A DNA stretch of 34,096 bases from UBA7887 sp964408735 (GTDB taxonomy: Bacteria; Pseudomonadota; Alphaproteobacteria; UBA7887): positions 1 to 34,096 of the forward strand of contig CAYPAX010000046.1 in the NCBI GenBank assembly GCA_964408735.1, read 5' to 3'. A program made the position numbers and the translations under genes. The notes beneath the pieces are model-generated. The model was given only the letters and a program-made list of their open reading frames with translations, did not search any database and was not told the DNA's origin. Of the stretch, positions 22,431 to 32,300 are shown in pieces (within the stretch, counting starts at the first letter, position 1; the number at the start of each line of letters is the position of its first letter).

Positions 22431-24389
22431 TCAGGCGGCGGGCCTGAGCTCCTTCGCCAGCGCCACCGCGGCGCCGGCATCCTGGGCGTAGCCGTCGGCA
22501 CCGGCGTCGTCGGCGAATTTCTGGTTCACCGGCGCGCCGCCGACGATGACCTTGAGGTCGTCGCGCACGCCGGCCTCGACCAGCGCCGCGATGACCTCCT
22601 TGATCTGCGGCATGGTGGTGGTCAGCAGGGCCGACAGGGCGACGATATCGGGCCGCTGCTCCAGCACCTGGCGGACGATCTCCTCGGTGTCCACGTTGAC
22701 GCCCATGTCGATGACCTCGTAGCCGGTGCCCGTGAGCATGCTGGCGACCATGTTCTTGCCGATGTCGTGCAGGTCGCCGAGCACGGTGCCGATCAGCACG
22801 CGGCCGCTGCCGCGCTCGTTGCTGGTGATCAGGTGCGGCTCGAGCACGTCGAGCCCGTCCTTCATGGCACGCGCCGAGAGCAGCACCTCGGGCACGAAGA
22901 CGCTGCCGTCGGCGAAGCGGCCGCCGATCACCTCCATGGCCCGCAGCATGCCCTTGTTGAGGATGTCGCCGGCTGGGATGCCCTGGTCGAGCAGCTCGCG
23001 GGCGTGCACCACCACTTCCGCTTCGTCGCCGTCGAGAACGTCGATGGTGATCTGCTCGAAGGCCTGTTCGATATCCATCGCGGCGACGGTCTCGTCGGCG
23101 CTGGCCGGCGCCACGGCCTGGGTCGCGGCTGCCATGCGCTCGGGGCTGAGCGGCGAATAGCTGCCCGCCGCCAGCGGCAGCCGGCCCTCCTTCTCGAAGC
23201 GGTCGCCGATATAGAGCAGGCGGTCGAAGTCCGCATCGGGCGGCGTGGTGTCGCCGATCGAGGCGATGAAGCGCGTGCCCGGCGAGATGGTGCGGAAGAG
23301 GGTGTCGAGAAACATCGAGAGGTCCTCGCGGGTCGAGGATTCCTCCAGCAGCAGCATCTCGGGAATGCCGCCGTGAATGGTCAGGTGCCCGGGCCGGCAC
23401 CAGCGGTCGTAATATTCCTCGATACGCACTTTGGTCATGGGGTATGGCGTCACCGCGTCGGCCACGTCCATGTGGCTGTCGGCGATGAGGTCCATGAGGC
23501 CCTGGTTCTCGCCGTCCGGGTGCATGATCATCACCGTGCCCTTGGGCTTGAGCCTTTCGGCCGCCTTGTGGCACCAGGGCTGGAAATACTCTTCGTACAA
23601 CGCCGGATAGGTGATCATGTCGTCGACGTTCGACGACCACAGCACGGCCTCCAGATTGCCGCCCACCAGAACGTCGAGAAGCTGGTCGTAGACGCCGGTC
23701 AGGGCCTCCAGCAGCTCCGCCATCTGCTGCGGATAGTCGTGGTGGTGGAGGTAGAAGTCGGTGGCGTCGAGGAAGGTCTTCTGCAGGAAATGCATGGGCG
23801 AGGTGCAGGACAGCCCGAGACCGTGCGCCACGGCGATGCCGTCCTCGCCGATGCCGTCGCGCCAGGCGTTGTAGCGCTCGTAGGCCGGCATGATCTCGAG
23901 ATTGCCAAAGATGTGGGCCAGCACCTTGTAGTCCTCGGGGCCCTTGATGGCGTGCTCCTTGACCCAGGAGATCGAAGCCCCGGCACGGCGCATCTCGATG
24001 GTCTGGCCGTGGCGCACGCTGACCATGCCCACCGGCGTGTGGTACTCGACGTGGGTCATCTCCTCGCGCTCGGTGGTCTCGACCTCGACACGGATATCGA
24101 CGTCGTCGGAGAAGGCGAAGCTGTAGGGAAATTCCTTGAGGTCGAACAGGCCGATGCCGCGGTGATGCAAATATTCGGGCTTCTCGGCGCGGCTGTATTC
24201 GGGCACGAACTTGTGCAGCGGCCAGCCCATGGCGTGGTGGATGTCCTCGACCCCCATGCCTTCGAACTTGGCCGGCATGGTGCCCCGGATCGTTTGCGCG
24301 TTGTGCCAGAGGTCGATGCGCGGCACCCACGGAATCTGCTCGACCATTTCGCCGCGAATCACGGCCAGGAGATTTTCCCGATGGGTCAT
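22431..24389 (-). CDS. Fusion of UroD/MtaA-type methyltransferase with corrinoid-binding (MtaC-type) protein
   Basis: The 652-residue chain has an N-terminal UroD/MtaA-fold barrel (about 1-410), a linker near 425-435 (VAPASADETV), a four-helix B12-cap domain (about 440-525) and a cobalamin-binding Rossmann domain (about 528-650). The lower-ligand motif is intact in GDLHDIGKN (D539, H541, G544), with later SALLTTTM and GGAPVN. It would carry a methyl group on cobalamin. In MtaA-type enzymes the barrel binds Zn through H-x-C; the equivalent here appears to be MHPDG (H290), with Asp in place of Cys, so catalytic competence is uncertain. In characterised methanogen and acetogen systems the two parts are usually separate polypeptides. 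A G-rich ribosome site precedes the ATG. No MttB/MtgB-like partner or reactivase is adjacent. Confidence 0.88.
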   Translation of the reverse strand: MTHRENLLAVIRGEMVEQIPWVPRIDLWHNAQTIRGTMPAKFEGMGVEDIHHAMGWPLHKFVPEYSRAEKPEYLHHRGIGLFDLKEFPYSFAFSDDVDIRVEVETTEREEMTHVEYHTPVGMVSVRHGQTIEMRRAGASISWVKEHAIKGPEDYKVLAHIFGNLEIMPAYERYNAWRDGIGEDGIAVAHGLGLSCTSPMHFLQKTFLDATDFYLHHHDYPQQMAELLEALTGVYDQLLDVLVGGNLEAVLWSSNVDDMITYPALYEEYFQPWCHKAAERLKPKGTVMIMHPDGENQGLMDLIADSHMDVADAVTPYPMTKVRIEEYYDRWCRPGHLTIHGGIPEMLLLEESSTREDLSMFLDTLFRTISPGTRFIASIGDTTPPDADFDRLLYIGDRFEKEGRLPLAAGSYSPLSPERMAAATQAVAPASADETVAAMDIEQAFEQITIDVLDGDEAEVVVHARELLDQGIPAGDILNKGMLRAMEVIGGRFADGSVFVPEVLLSARAMKDGLDVLEPHLITSNERGSGRVLIGTVLGDLHDIGKNMVASMLTGTGYEVIDMGVNVDTEEIVRQVLEQRPDIVALSALLTTTMPQIKEVIAALVEAGVRDDLKVIVGGAPVNQKFADDAGADGYAQDAGAAVALAKELRPAA

Positions 24390-24495
24390 TTTCCGCCCCC
24401 CGTTTGCAGATCAGCACGAAGTTGCGCCGATTGTACTGCGCTGTGGCAGCCGAGAGAACCGCGATTCCCGCGACCCAGCCCCTCCGGCGACGGCG

Positions 24496-27400
24496 CTAGT
24501 CGGAGTTCTCCGGCAAACCCGCCTTGCGCAGGCCGTCGGCCATGCGGGCGACGACCTCGTCCTCGAAGTTGTATTGCCGGTGTATCTCGGTCATCGTCTC
24601 GATCGAGTAACCTGGATATAGCTCCTGCAAAGACGCCACCGCGCTCGCAGCTTCGCCCGCCATGCCGAGCTGGCCATAAGCTGCCGCCAGCAGAGATTGT
24701 ATCCAGAAGAATCCCGGCATATTGATGCGGAGACCCACGGCAAGAGCCGCCTGGTCATCGCCGCGTCGATACGCATTGTAAAAGTACGGGATGTGGTACC
24801 AGGTCTGATGGTGCGGATTCAGCTTGATCGCTCTTGCCATGTGGGACAGGCCCTCGTCCCAGCCGCCGCTGTACGCGATGTGAACCCCGGCGGAAGCCAG
24901 CAACAAGGTATCGTTTGGCGCCAGCTCCAACGCCTTCTCGGTTTCGCTGCGAAATGTCCCCAAGTCATGGCGAAAGAATGATGTGCGAGCCAAGGCCCAA
25001 TGCGACCAGCCTGATTTCGGGTCGAGATCAATGGCCCTTCGGGCATGTCGCAGCGAGCGATCCAACGGTGGTGGCTGGTCAGGCTGCACATTGAACCCGT
25101 ACAGATGTTCGTCGAGCTCGAGGCCCGCCAGGACCACGTAGGCCTGGGCATAATCCGGTTCCTCGGCGACCACGCGCGCCAAGCATGCGCGGGCCCGCAG
25201 ATGCGAGTCAGGCGCTATCACCCGCCAGTATTCGAAGGCTCGCAGGACGCATTCGTAGCTCGCGAGATTCTCAGGCGCCTTGCCCGATGACGCCTCGACC
25301 ACTGCCTGCGCAATGATGCTATCCGCACTTGCAATAGCACCCACTACGCGCTCGGTAATCTCATCTTGAATCTCGAAGACGCTGCCGGCGGAAAGATCGC
25401 GGTCGTAGGTCTCGGCCCAGAGGTGGGTGCCGTCGGCCGCATCCAGCAGCTGTGCGATGACGCGGATGTCATTCTCCGAGCGCCGCACGCTGCCTTCGAG
25501 GACGTAGGTGGCGCCAAGCTCCTCTGCGACCGTGCGCACGTCCACATTCTCGCCCTTGTGCTGGAACGACGAATTGCGCGCGATCACGCCGATATCGGGA
25601 AAGCGCGCCAGCCGCGTGATGATGTCCTCGGCAATGCCGTCGGCGAAGAACTGATGCTCGGCATCACCGCTCATGCTGTCGAACGGTAGCACGGCAATGA
25701 CGGGGCGGGAGGGGGTGTCCGGCTCGTCGAAGAGCCCGGCCTTGCGCAGGCCGTCTTCCAAGAGATCGATCTGATCACTCGTCCAGTGAAACAGTGTCAA
25801 ATCTTCTCGCATATTCCCGGGATAGTCGGGGGCAATCTCCCGTAGCTGATCCAGAGTCTCTCGCGCGTCATCGAGGCGCCCGAGATGCGCGAGCGCCGCC
25901 GGCCTCATCACGAGCTTCCAGGTGTAGGGGACGTCTATCTTTGCCAGCGCCGCCAGCGCCTCGTCATATTCTCCGCGATTGAAGTGATAACGGGCCGGCC
26001 CGATATGCATCCACCAGACATGATGGGGGCTCAACTGCTTGGCCCTGTCAAGAAGCGCCAACCCGCGCTCGCACATTTCGGCGTGGCACAGATAAAGGCC
26101 GACCGCGCCCACGAGGAAGGATTCATTGGGGTTCAGGGCGATCACGCGGTCCGCCGCCAGCACGAATTCATCGATCTCGCGCCGGAAGAAGTGATCTTCG
26201 ACCATTGCCACCCAGGCGATCTGGTTGTTCGGAGCGATCGCGATGGCCCGTCGGGCGTAGGTGCGAGAACGCTCATAAGCGTCCGGCTTCGCCGGGAAGC
26301 CGTTGGAATATTCCTCCTGCACCAGCACCGCGAGCCAAGCCCAAGCGTCGGCGTAATCCGGTTCGGCTTCGATCACACCTTCAAGGCAGGAGCGGGCCTC
26401 CAGGAACATGTCCACGGACCAGGTAAAATAGAATTTCTTGGCTCGCAAAACGCATTCGTATGAGACCAGGCTCTCCGAGCGCGCGCCCGAACTGTCCTCA
26501 TACCGGGCCTGATCGAGAATGCCGAAGGTTCCGGCGAGCGTGGCCACCACTTGCCCGGTAATCTCGTCTTGGATCGCGAATAGGCTCTCGGCCGTGAGCG
26601 GGCGGTCGAACCTGTCGCTCCAGACGATCGAGCCGTCTTCGGCGCTCAGCAGCTGGGTTGATATGCGTATCACGTCGGCGGTGCGCTGCACGCTGCCCTT
26701 GAGGACGTAGGCGACCCCGAGGTCACTACCAATGTCCTTTGCGCTCGCCTGGGTTCCCTTGTAGCGGATGGTGGAGTCCTTGCCGATCACGAACAGCGAG
26801 CGGAACCGCGACAGGGCGACCAGGACGTCCTCGGTAATGCCATCGGAGAAATAGTCCTGATCGGGATCGCCGGATAGATTGTCGAACGGTACCACCGCAA
26901 TCGACGGCCCGGTGGGCAGCGGGAGGATTGGGTTCTCGGGCTCGGTGGTCGCCACCTCGGTCGGTGGTGGAGAAGGCTCGGGCGCCGGTGTGCGAAGCTG
27001 CCAAAACGTTGCGCCTACCAGGATCACCACAAATCCCACGCCGCCAAGAACAAGGCGACGCTTTCGCCCCGGCGCCACCGGCGCCGTCTCCCCCTCCGCC
27101 AGCACCCGATACGCGCGCACCGGGTTCTTGACGTTCTTGACCTCATGACTGCCGGCGTCGGCGAAGGCGACGTCGAGGCGGTCGCGCAGCACGCCCTGGA
27201 CCACGTCGGAGACCATGATCGCCCCGGGTTCGGCGAGCCCTTCGAGGCGGGCGGCGATGTTGACGCCGTCGCCATAGATGGTGCCGTCGGCCTTTTCATG
27301 GATATCGCCGAGGTGGATGCCGATACGGAACTGCATGCGGCGCGGCTCGGGTACGGGATCGTTGATCTCGGCGAGCTGCGCCTGGATCGCCATGGCCGCG

Positions 27401-27621
27401 CGCGCCGCACCCGCCGTGGTCTCGAAAACCGCCAGCACGCTGTCGCCGGCGGTATCGACGATGCGGCCCTGGTTGGCTTGGCTGTGTTCGGCAAAAACCG
27501 CACGCGCGGCATCGAGCGCATTGATCGTCGCGGTCTCGTCATCGGCCATCAGCCGCGTATAGCCGGCAACATCCGCCGCCAGAATAGCCGCGACCCGTTG
27601 CGTGACACCGCTCTCGGCCAT
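24496..27621 (-). CDS. Membrane class III adenylate cyclase with duplicated FlgO-like/TPR sensor half
   Basis: The 1041-residue protein begins with a class III nucleotide cyclase domain (about 8-175). Metal aspartates are D17 (ILAADVAGYTRLM) and D60 (DTAGDSVLAVF); transition-state residues N121 and R125 are in NIAARLEGLAEPG. A TM segment follows (about 190-207), then a Pro-rich linker. A FlgO/TolB-N-like domain (IAVVPFDNLSGD, 241 on) and TPR-like helices reach about residue 630. The same unit then repeats from 642 (IAVLPFDSMSGD) to the end, with an offset of 401 residues; both halves finish with DGLRKAGL. Relatives normally carry one unit (about 600 residues). It probably makes cAMP in response to a signal bound outside the membrane. 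SD GAGGGGG supports the start. Confidence 0.9.
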   Translation of the reverse strand: MAESGVTQRVAAILAADVAGYTRLMADDETATINALDAARAVFAEHSQANQGRIVDTAGDSVLAVFETTAGAARAAMAIQAQLAEINDPVPEPRRMQFRIGIHLGDIHEKADGTIYGDGVNIAARLEGLAEPGAIMVSDVVQGVLRDRLDVAFADAGSHEVKNVKNPVRAYRVLAEGETAPVAPGRKRRLVLGGVGFVVILVGATFWQLRTPAPEPSPPPTEVATTEPENPILPLPTGPSIAVVPFDNLSGDPDQDYFSDGITEDVLVALSRFRSLFVIGKDSTIRYKGTQASAKDIGSDLGVAYVLKGSVQRTADVIRISTQLLSAEDGSIVWSDRFDRPLTAESLFAIQDEITGQVVATLAGTFGILDQARYEDSSGARSESLVSYECVLRAKKFYFTWSVDMFLEARSCLEGVIEAEPDYADAWAWLAVLVQEEYSNGFPAKPDAYERSRTYARRAIAIAPNNQIAWVAMVEDHFFRREIDEFVLAADRVIALNPNESFLVGAVGLYLCHAEMCERGLALLDRAKQLSPHHVWWMHIGPARYHFNRGEYDEALAALAKIDVPYTWKLVMRPAALAHLGRLDDARETLDQLREIAPDYPGNMREDLTLFHWTSDQIDLLEDGLRKAGLFDEPDTPSRPVIAVLPFDSMSGDAEHQFFADGIAEDIITRLARFPDIGVIARNSSFQHKGENVDVRTVAEELGATYVLEGSVRRSENDIRVIAQLLDAADGTHLWAETYDRDLSAGSVFEIQDEITERVVGAIASADSIIAQAVVEASSGKAPENLASYECVLRAFEYWRVIAPDSHLRARACLARVVAEEPDYAQAYVVLAGLELDEHLYGFNVQPDQPPPLDRSLRHARRAIDLDPKSGWSHWALARTSFFRHDLGTFRSETEKALELAPNDTLLLASAGVHIAYSGGWDEGLSHMARAIKLNPHHQTWYHIPYFYNAYRRGDDQAALAVGLRINMPGFFWIQSLLAAAYGQLGMAGEAASAVASLQELYPGYSIETMTEIHRQYNFEDEVVARMADGLRKAGLPENSD

Positions 27622-27700
27622 GACGCACCCCCTCAGGGGACAATACGCCGGGCGGCGCCCGCCCTCAACCGGTCCGGGATGCGGGGCAAGAACTCATGAA

Positions 27701-27774
27701 TTCGGTGCCAGTCACCGAACCTATGCGGGTAAAAGGATAAATTTACAACAAATAGTTCGGTGACTGGCACCGAA
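27701..27774. repeat. REP-like (BIME-type) inverted doublet
   Basis: TTCGGTGCCAGTCACCGAAC (27701-27720) recurs as its exact reverse complement at 27755-27774, across a 34-nt AT-rich spacer. Each arm is itself a hairpin (TTCGGTG/CACCGAA, 5-nt loop). This nested symmetry is typical of bacterial REP doublets; other genome copies cannot be seen from this window. The rest of 27622-27859 holds the ribosome site of the cyclase gene and nothing else recognised. Confidence 0.7.
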
Positions 27775-27859
27775 CTCTGCTGGTGCCGAACGCTGGCGCT
27801 GACGGATATGCCGCCGGCTTACCGTCGTCTCAGGGCGCTTCGTGCGGAGGCGCCCGCCC

Positions 27860-28573
27860 TCAACCGGCCGGTTTGCTCGGGGTCAGGGCCTGTTTCAGGC
27901 TGGCGTCGAAAGTGCGGCTGCCGATGTGCTGCAGGGATATCTCCGGGTCGACCCAGACCGTGCCGCCGATGGCGCGCCAGCGGTCGCAGAAGGCGAAGTC
28001 CTCGCCGACATAGCGGCCGTCGGTCAACGCGGTGTCGAACAGGGCGCAGGCCTCGAACTCCTCTTTCGAGCCGTGCGGCTTGTAGGTGTACATGAGGTCG
28101 GGATTGGCCTCGCGGAGTAAGCCGATGGCCTCGCGGCTCATGCGCAGGAAGCCGGCGCCGACGCGGTCGGCGGCGATCAGTCCGGTGGTCTTGTCGCGCG
28201 TCACCCGGCCGCCATCGCCGAAGGCGACGGTGAAGTCGAGGCGCTCGGTCTTGCGCGGATAGACGCCGGCGACGACCGGCACCGGGTGCAGCAGCAGGCG
28301 CACCAGGTCGGGCGCGTTCCAGCCGATGTCCGCATCGATGAACACCATGTCGGTGGCGTCCGAGCGCCAGAAGTCGGCGACCATCTCGTTGCGCGCCTGG
28401 GTGATGAGGCTGGCGAATGCCATGACCTTGAGTTCGGGCTCGGCGCCGAGGTCGCGCAGCAGGCGGAAAGTCGGCAGCAGCGCCACGACATATTGATAGA
28501 CGAACTTGCCATCGCCGAGCGGCGTGGCGATGGCCACCTTGCGTCCGGCAAGGGGTGGGTCTTGGTCTGCCAT
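27860..28573 (-). CDS. GT-A-type glycosyltransferase-like protein
   Basis: This 237-residue soluble protein has a GT-A style nucleotide- and metal-binding core: KVAIATPLGDGKFVYQYVVAL at the N-terminus, SLITQARNEMVADFW (55-69), the DxD motif in MVFIDADIGW (D80, D82) and VVAGVYPRK (100-108), then an acceptor-side acidic segment GEDFAFCDRW. Proteins of this type are seen in environmental bacteria and phages and are usually annotated as family 2-like. It begins 3 nt after the stop of the GST gene, with GGAAGGA as ribosome site, so the two are cotranscribed. Substrate unknown. Confidence 0.75.
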   Translation of the reverse strand: MADQDPPLAGRKVAIATPLGDGKFVYQYVVALLPTFRLLRDLGAEPELKVMAFASLITQARNEMVADFWRSDATDMVFIDADIGWNAPDLVRLLLHPVPVVAGVYPRKTERLDFTVAFGDGGRVTRDKTTGLIAADRVGAGFLRMSREAIGLLREANPDLMYTYKPHGSKEEFEACALFDTALTDGRYVGEDFAFCDRWRAIGGTVWVDPEISLQHIGSRTFDASLKQALTPSKPAG

Positions 28574-28576
28574 GTC

Positions 28577-29188
28577 TTATCCTTCCGTCGGCGGGCGGGT
28601 CGCCACCATCGAAGCGCGTTCCGACAAGGGCGTGAACCAGGCGGCGAGGCCGTCGCGGCCATCCCGCCAGCCGTGCTCGGGAAAGCGGATATCGAGATAG
28701 GCCAGGGCACAGCCCGTGGCGAGGGTGCCGAGGTCGATGGCGTTATCCGTCGCCTCCGCTGCCATGGCGTCCAACGCACGGTCTATCTTGCCCCATTGGC
28801 CGGCGACCCAGTCGGGCCAGCGCAGTGGTTCAGGGCGGAGTGTGGTCTCGTAGCGCAGCAGCACCGCCGCATCCATCAGGCCGTCGGCGAGCGCCTGGCG
28901 GCGCAGCACCGTAAAGCGCGCCGGGCCAGCCTCGGGCAGCAAGCGCGGACCGTCATGCTGGCCGTCGAGATAGTCGCAGATCACGCCAGAATCATAGAGC
29001 GCCCGGCCGTCCGCCAGAACCAGCGTCGGCACCTTGCCGAGGGGGTTGTCCGGTATCACCGCGGCATCGGGCGAGACCGGGGTCATGCCGGCGTGGCGAT
29101 GCTCGATCTGCCCGGCCAGCCCCACCTCATGGGCCAAGACCAGGACTTTGCGCACGAACGGCGAAAACGGGCTGCCGTGGAGCAGCAT
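28577..29188 (-). CDS. Glutathione S-transferase family protein
   Basis: This is a 203-residue protein with an N-terminal thioredoxin-fold GST domain: start MLLHGSPFSPFVRKV with candidate catalytic serines S6/S9, cis-proline P54 in GKVPTLVLADG and the gamma-glutamyl-binding DS pair (D66-S67) in ALYDSGVICDYLD. The helical C-terminal domain spans about 88-200. It resembles the YibF-like/DCM-independent GST branch. A strong GGAGGGAGG ribosome site supports the start, and it is the first gene of a two-gene unit with the glycosyltransferase-like protein. Substrate cannot be inferred. Confidence 0.88.
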   Translation of the reverse strand: MLLHGSPFSPFVRKVLVLAHEVGLAGQIEHRHAGMTPVSPDAAVIPDNPLGKVPTLVLADGRALYDSGVICDYLDGQHDGPRLLPEAGPARFTVLRRQALADGLMDAAVLLRYETTLRPEPLRWPDWVAGQWGKIDRALDAMAAEATDNAIDLGTLATGCALAYLDIRFPEHGWRDGRDGLAAWFTPLSERASMVATRPPTEG

Positions 29189-29325
29189 GGGGCACCTCCC
29201 TCCGAAATAGGCGCTGATGTTGTCCCAGATGGCCGACTTAACGGCAAGTCTTGGTGCATTTGCACCATGACGGGGCTGGCCGAACGTGTTTGAGTCGGCC
29301 TTGGGGGTGGATCAGGGAGACTGGC

Positions 29326-32300
29326 ATGGGCTTACGCCGTTTTGCGCTTTGCGCGTTGATCTCCACCGCTCTGCTCGCCGGCATGGCCGAGGCGCAGACC
29401 GTCACGCGCGGCCCCTATATCCAGCAGATGGGGCACGACAGTGCCATTCTGCGCTGGCGCACGGATTCGGCCGAGGACGCCCTGGTCCGCTTCGGCACCA
29501 GCGCCGATGCGCTCGATTTCAGTGAATCGTCCGGCGCCGTCGGCACCGACCATGAAGTGCTGCTGCCCGGCCTCGATCCCGAGACGCGCTATTACTACGA
29601 GATCGGTACCACCACGGTGGCCCTGGCCGGCGGCGACGAGGCGCACAGCTTCGTCACCTCGCCCCTGCCCGGTACCCCAGAGCCCATGCGCATCTGGGTG
29701 ATCGGCGATTCCGGCACTGCCAATGCCAACGCGGCCGCCGTGCGCGACGCCTTTATGGCCTTCAGCGGCGCGCGCGATCCCGACCTCTGGCTGATGCTCG
29801 GCGACAACGCCTACAGCACCGGCACCGACAGCGAATACCAGGCCGCCGTCTTCGATATGTATCCGACGTTGCTGCGCCGCGTGCCGCTGTGGTCGACCAT
29901 GGGCAATCACGACGGCGCCAACCGCTCGACCTATCTCGACATATTCTCGCTGCCCAGCGGCGGCGAGATCGGCGGCGATGCCTCGGGCAGCGAGCTCTAT
30001 TATTCCTTCGACCACGGCAACGTGCACTTCGTCTGTCTCGATTCCCATTACAGCAGCCGCGCGATCGGCGCCGCCATGCTCACCTGGCTGGAAGGCGACC
30101 TGCTGGGCAACACCAGCGAATGGGTGATCGCCTTCTGGCACCACCCGCCCTACACCAAGGGCTCGCACGATTCCGATACCGAATACCGGCTCGTCGACAT
30201 GCGCGAGAACGCCGTGCCCCTGCTCGAGGACTACGGCGTCGATCTCGTGCTCTCGGGCCACAGCCATTCCTACGAGCGCTCGATGCTGATCGACGGCCAC
30301 CACGATGTCTCGAGCACCTGGAACGCCGGCACCATGGCGCTCGACGACGGCTACGGGCGGCCCGGTGTGGACGGCCCGTACGAAAAGCTCAACGGCGACG
30401 GCTGGGCATACGAAGGCGCGGTGTTCGCGGTGGCAGGCAGCTCGGGCAAGATCAGCGGCGGCAGCCTCGACCACCCGGCCATGAAGGTCTCGCTCAACGC
30501 GCTCGGCTCGATGGTGCTGGATATCCACGGCCAGCGGCTGGAAGCGCGCTTCCTCGACGAGAGCGGCGCCGTGCGCGACTGGTTCACCCTCGAGAACGGC
30601 GCCGACATCACAGCCCCCGCCATCATCTCCGCCACAGCCGAGAGCGACACCAGCGTCGCCGTGCTGTTCGCCGAGGATCTCGACAGTTTCAGTGCCACGG
30701 ATGAGAGCAACTACCTCATCGACAATGGCGTCACCGTGCTCGGGGCGTCGCTCGATGGGGACGGCCGCACGGTGCATCTGACCACGACGCCGATCGCCAG
30801 CGGCATCGAGCACTGGGTCAGCGCGGACACGGTCGAGGATCTGGCAAACAACGCCATGGTCTACGACGAGGCCGAGTTCGCGTTCGTCGCCATAGCCACG
30901 ATGGCTTTCCAGGATGGCGTGGCGCCGACGCCGGCCTATGACGGTACCGCGGATGCGACGTTGTCCCAGAACAGCCCGACCAGCAATACCGGAACCGCGG
31001 CGATGCTTTACGTCGATGGCGACGACCCCGGCGGCACCGGCAACGACAAGAGCATCCTGCTCGCCTGGGACATTTCCGCCGTTCCGGCGGGTGCCATCGT
31101 CGAGGCGGCGACCATCACCCTCGAGGTCGAGAACCCCAGCGGCAACATCTATTCGGCCTATCAGGTTTTGCAAGATTGGTATGAGGTCGAGGCTACCTGG
31201 CAGGAGCATGCCAGCGGCGCGGCCTGGGGCGTGCCGGGGGCCGCCGGCGCCGGCGACCGCGGCACGACGGTGGTGGCCGAAGTGGCGGGATCGTCTCTCG
31301 GCAGTCTTGAGGTTCCGCTCAACGAGGCGGGCCTTGCCATGGTGCAGGACTGGCTTGACGGGGTGGCCGCCAATCACGGCATTATAATTGCCAAGACAAC
31401 GAATTCCGATGGCCTCGACATGGACTCGCGCGAAGCGCTTGCCGCCAATGTGCGCCCGCGCCTGGCCATCACCTATTCGATGCTGCCGGGGCCCGGTGAC
31501 AGCGAGCCGCCGAGTGTGCCGCAAGACCTTGCCGCGACAGCGGTCGACCACGGCTCCGTCAGCCTGGCCTGGACTGCCAGCAGCGACAATGTCGGCGTCG
31601 AAGGCTACCGCGTCTTCCGCGACGGCAACGAGCTGGTGCCACCGGCCACCACCACCAGCGTCACCGACAGCGGCGTGACTGCCGGCACGACACACAGCTA
31701 CACGGTCGTCGCCTACGACGCGGCGGGCAACGTCTCAGCCGCCAGCGCGGCGCTCGACGTGCCGGTGCCGCCGGCCCCGGTCGCAAGCGTTGCGGTCAGC
31801 GACATCGCCATGGGCTTACGCACCATCGGCAGGAAACACCGGGCCGGCGTCGCCGATATCATCGTGGTCGATGAGGGCGGCACGCCGCTTGCCAATGCCA
31901 CGGTCAGCGGTGACTGGAGCGGTCTGGTAACGCGATCGGTCTCCGGCCTGACCGACGGTAACGGCATCCTCAGCGTCTCCTCGTCGAAGGTCTCGCAGAA
32001 CGCCAGCGGCGAGTTCCGCTTCACCGTGACCGATGTCAGCGCTGCGGGCCGCAGCTACGACCCGGGCGACAATATGGAGACCAGCGACTGCATCACCACC
32101 GCAGGCGCGGCCTGTGGCGCACCGCCACCGCCGCCACCCCCGCCCGGCGAGCCGGTCGTGCTCACGCTCGGTACCGTCGATATGGCCCTGGTCCAATCGC
32201 GCAAGCATTGGCGCGGCAGCGCAGACGTCGCGGTGCTCGGCGACGACATCGCTCTTGCGGGCGCCACGGTCACGGGCGACTGGCAGCTCATGGGGCCGGG

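Noticed and set aside
22306..24417. A 703-codon open frame on the minus strand, in another frame from the corrinoid fusion gene
   Set aside because: It is rich in Arg, Gly, His and Pro with no domain, typical of a shadow frame in GC-rich DNA; the overlapping frame encodes clear UroD and B12-binding domains.
29332..31695. A 787-codon open frame opposite the phosphatase gene
   Set aside because: Low-complexity Val/Gly/Ala/His composition and no recognisable motif; it lies antisense to a well-supported gene.
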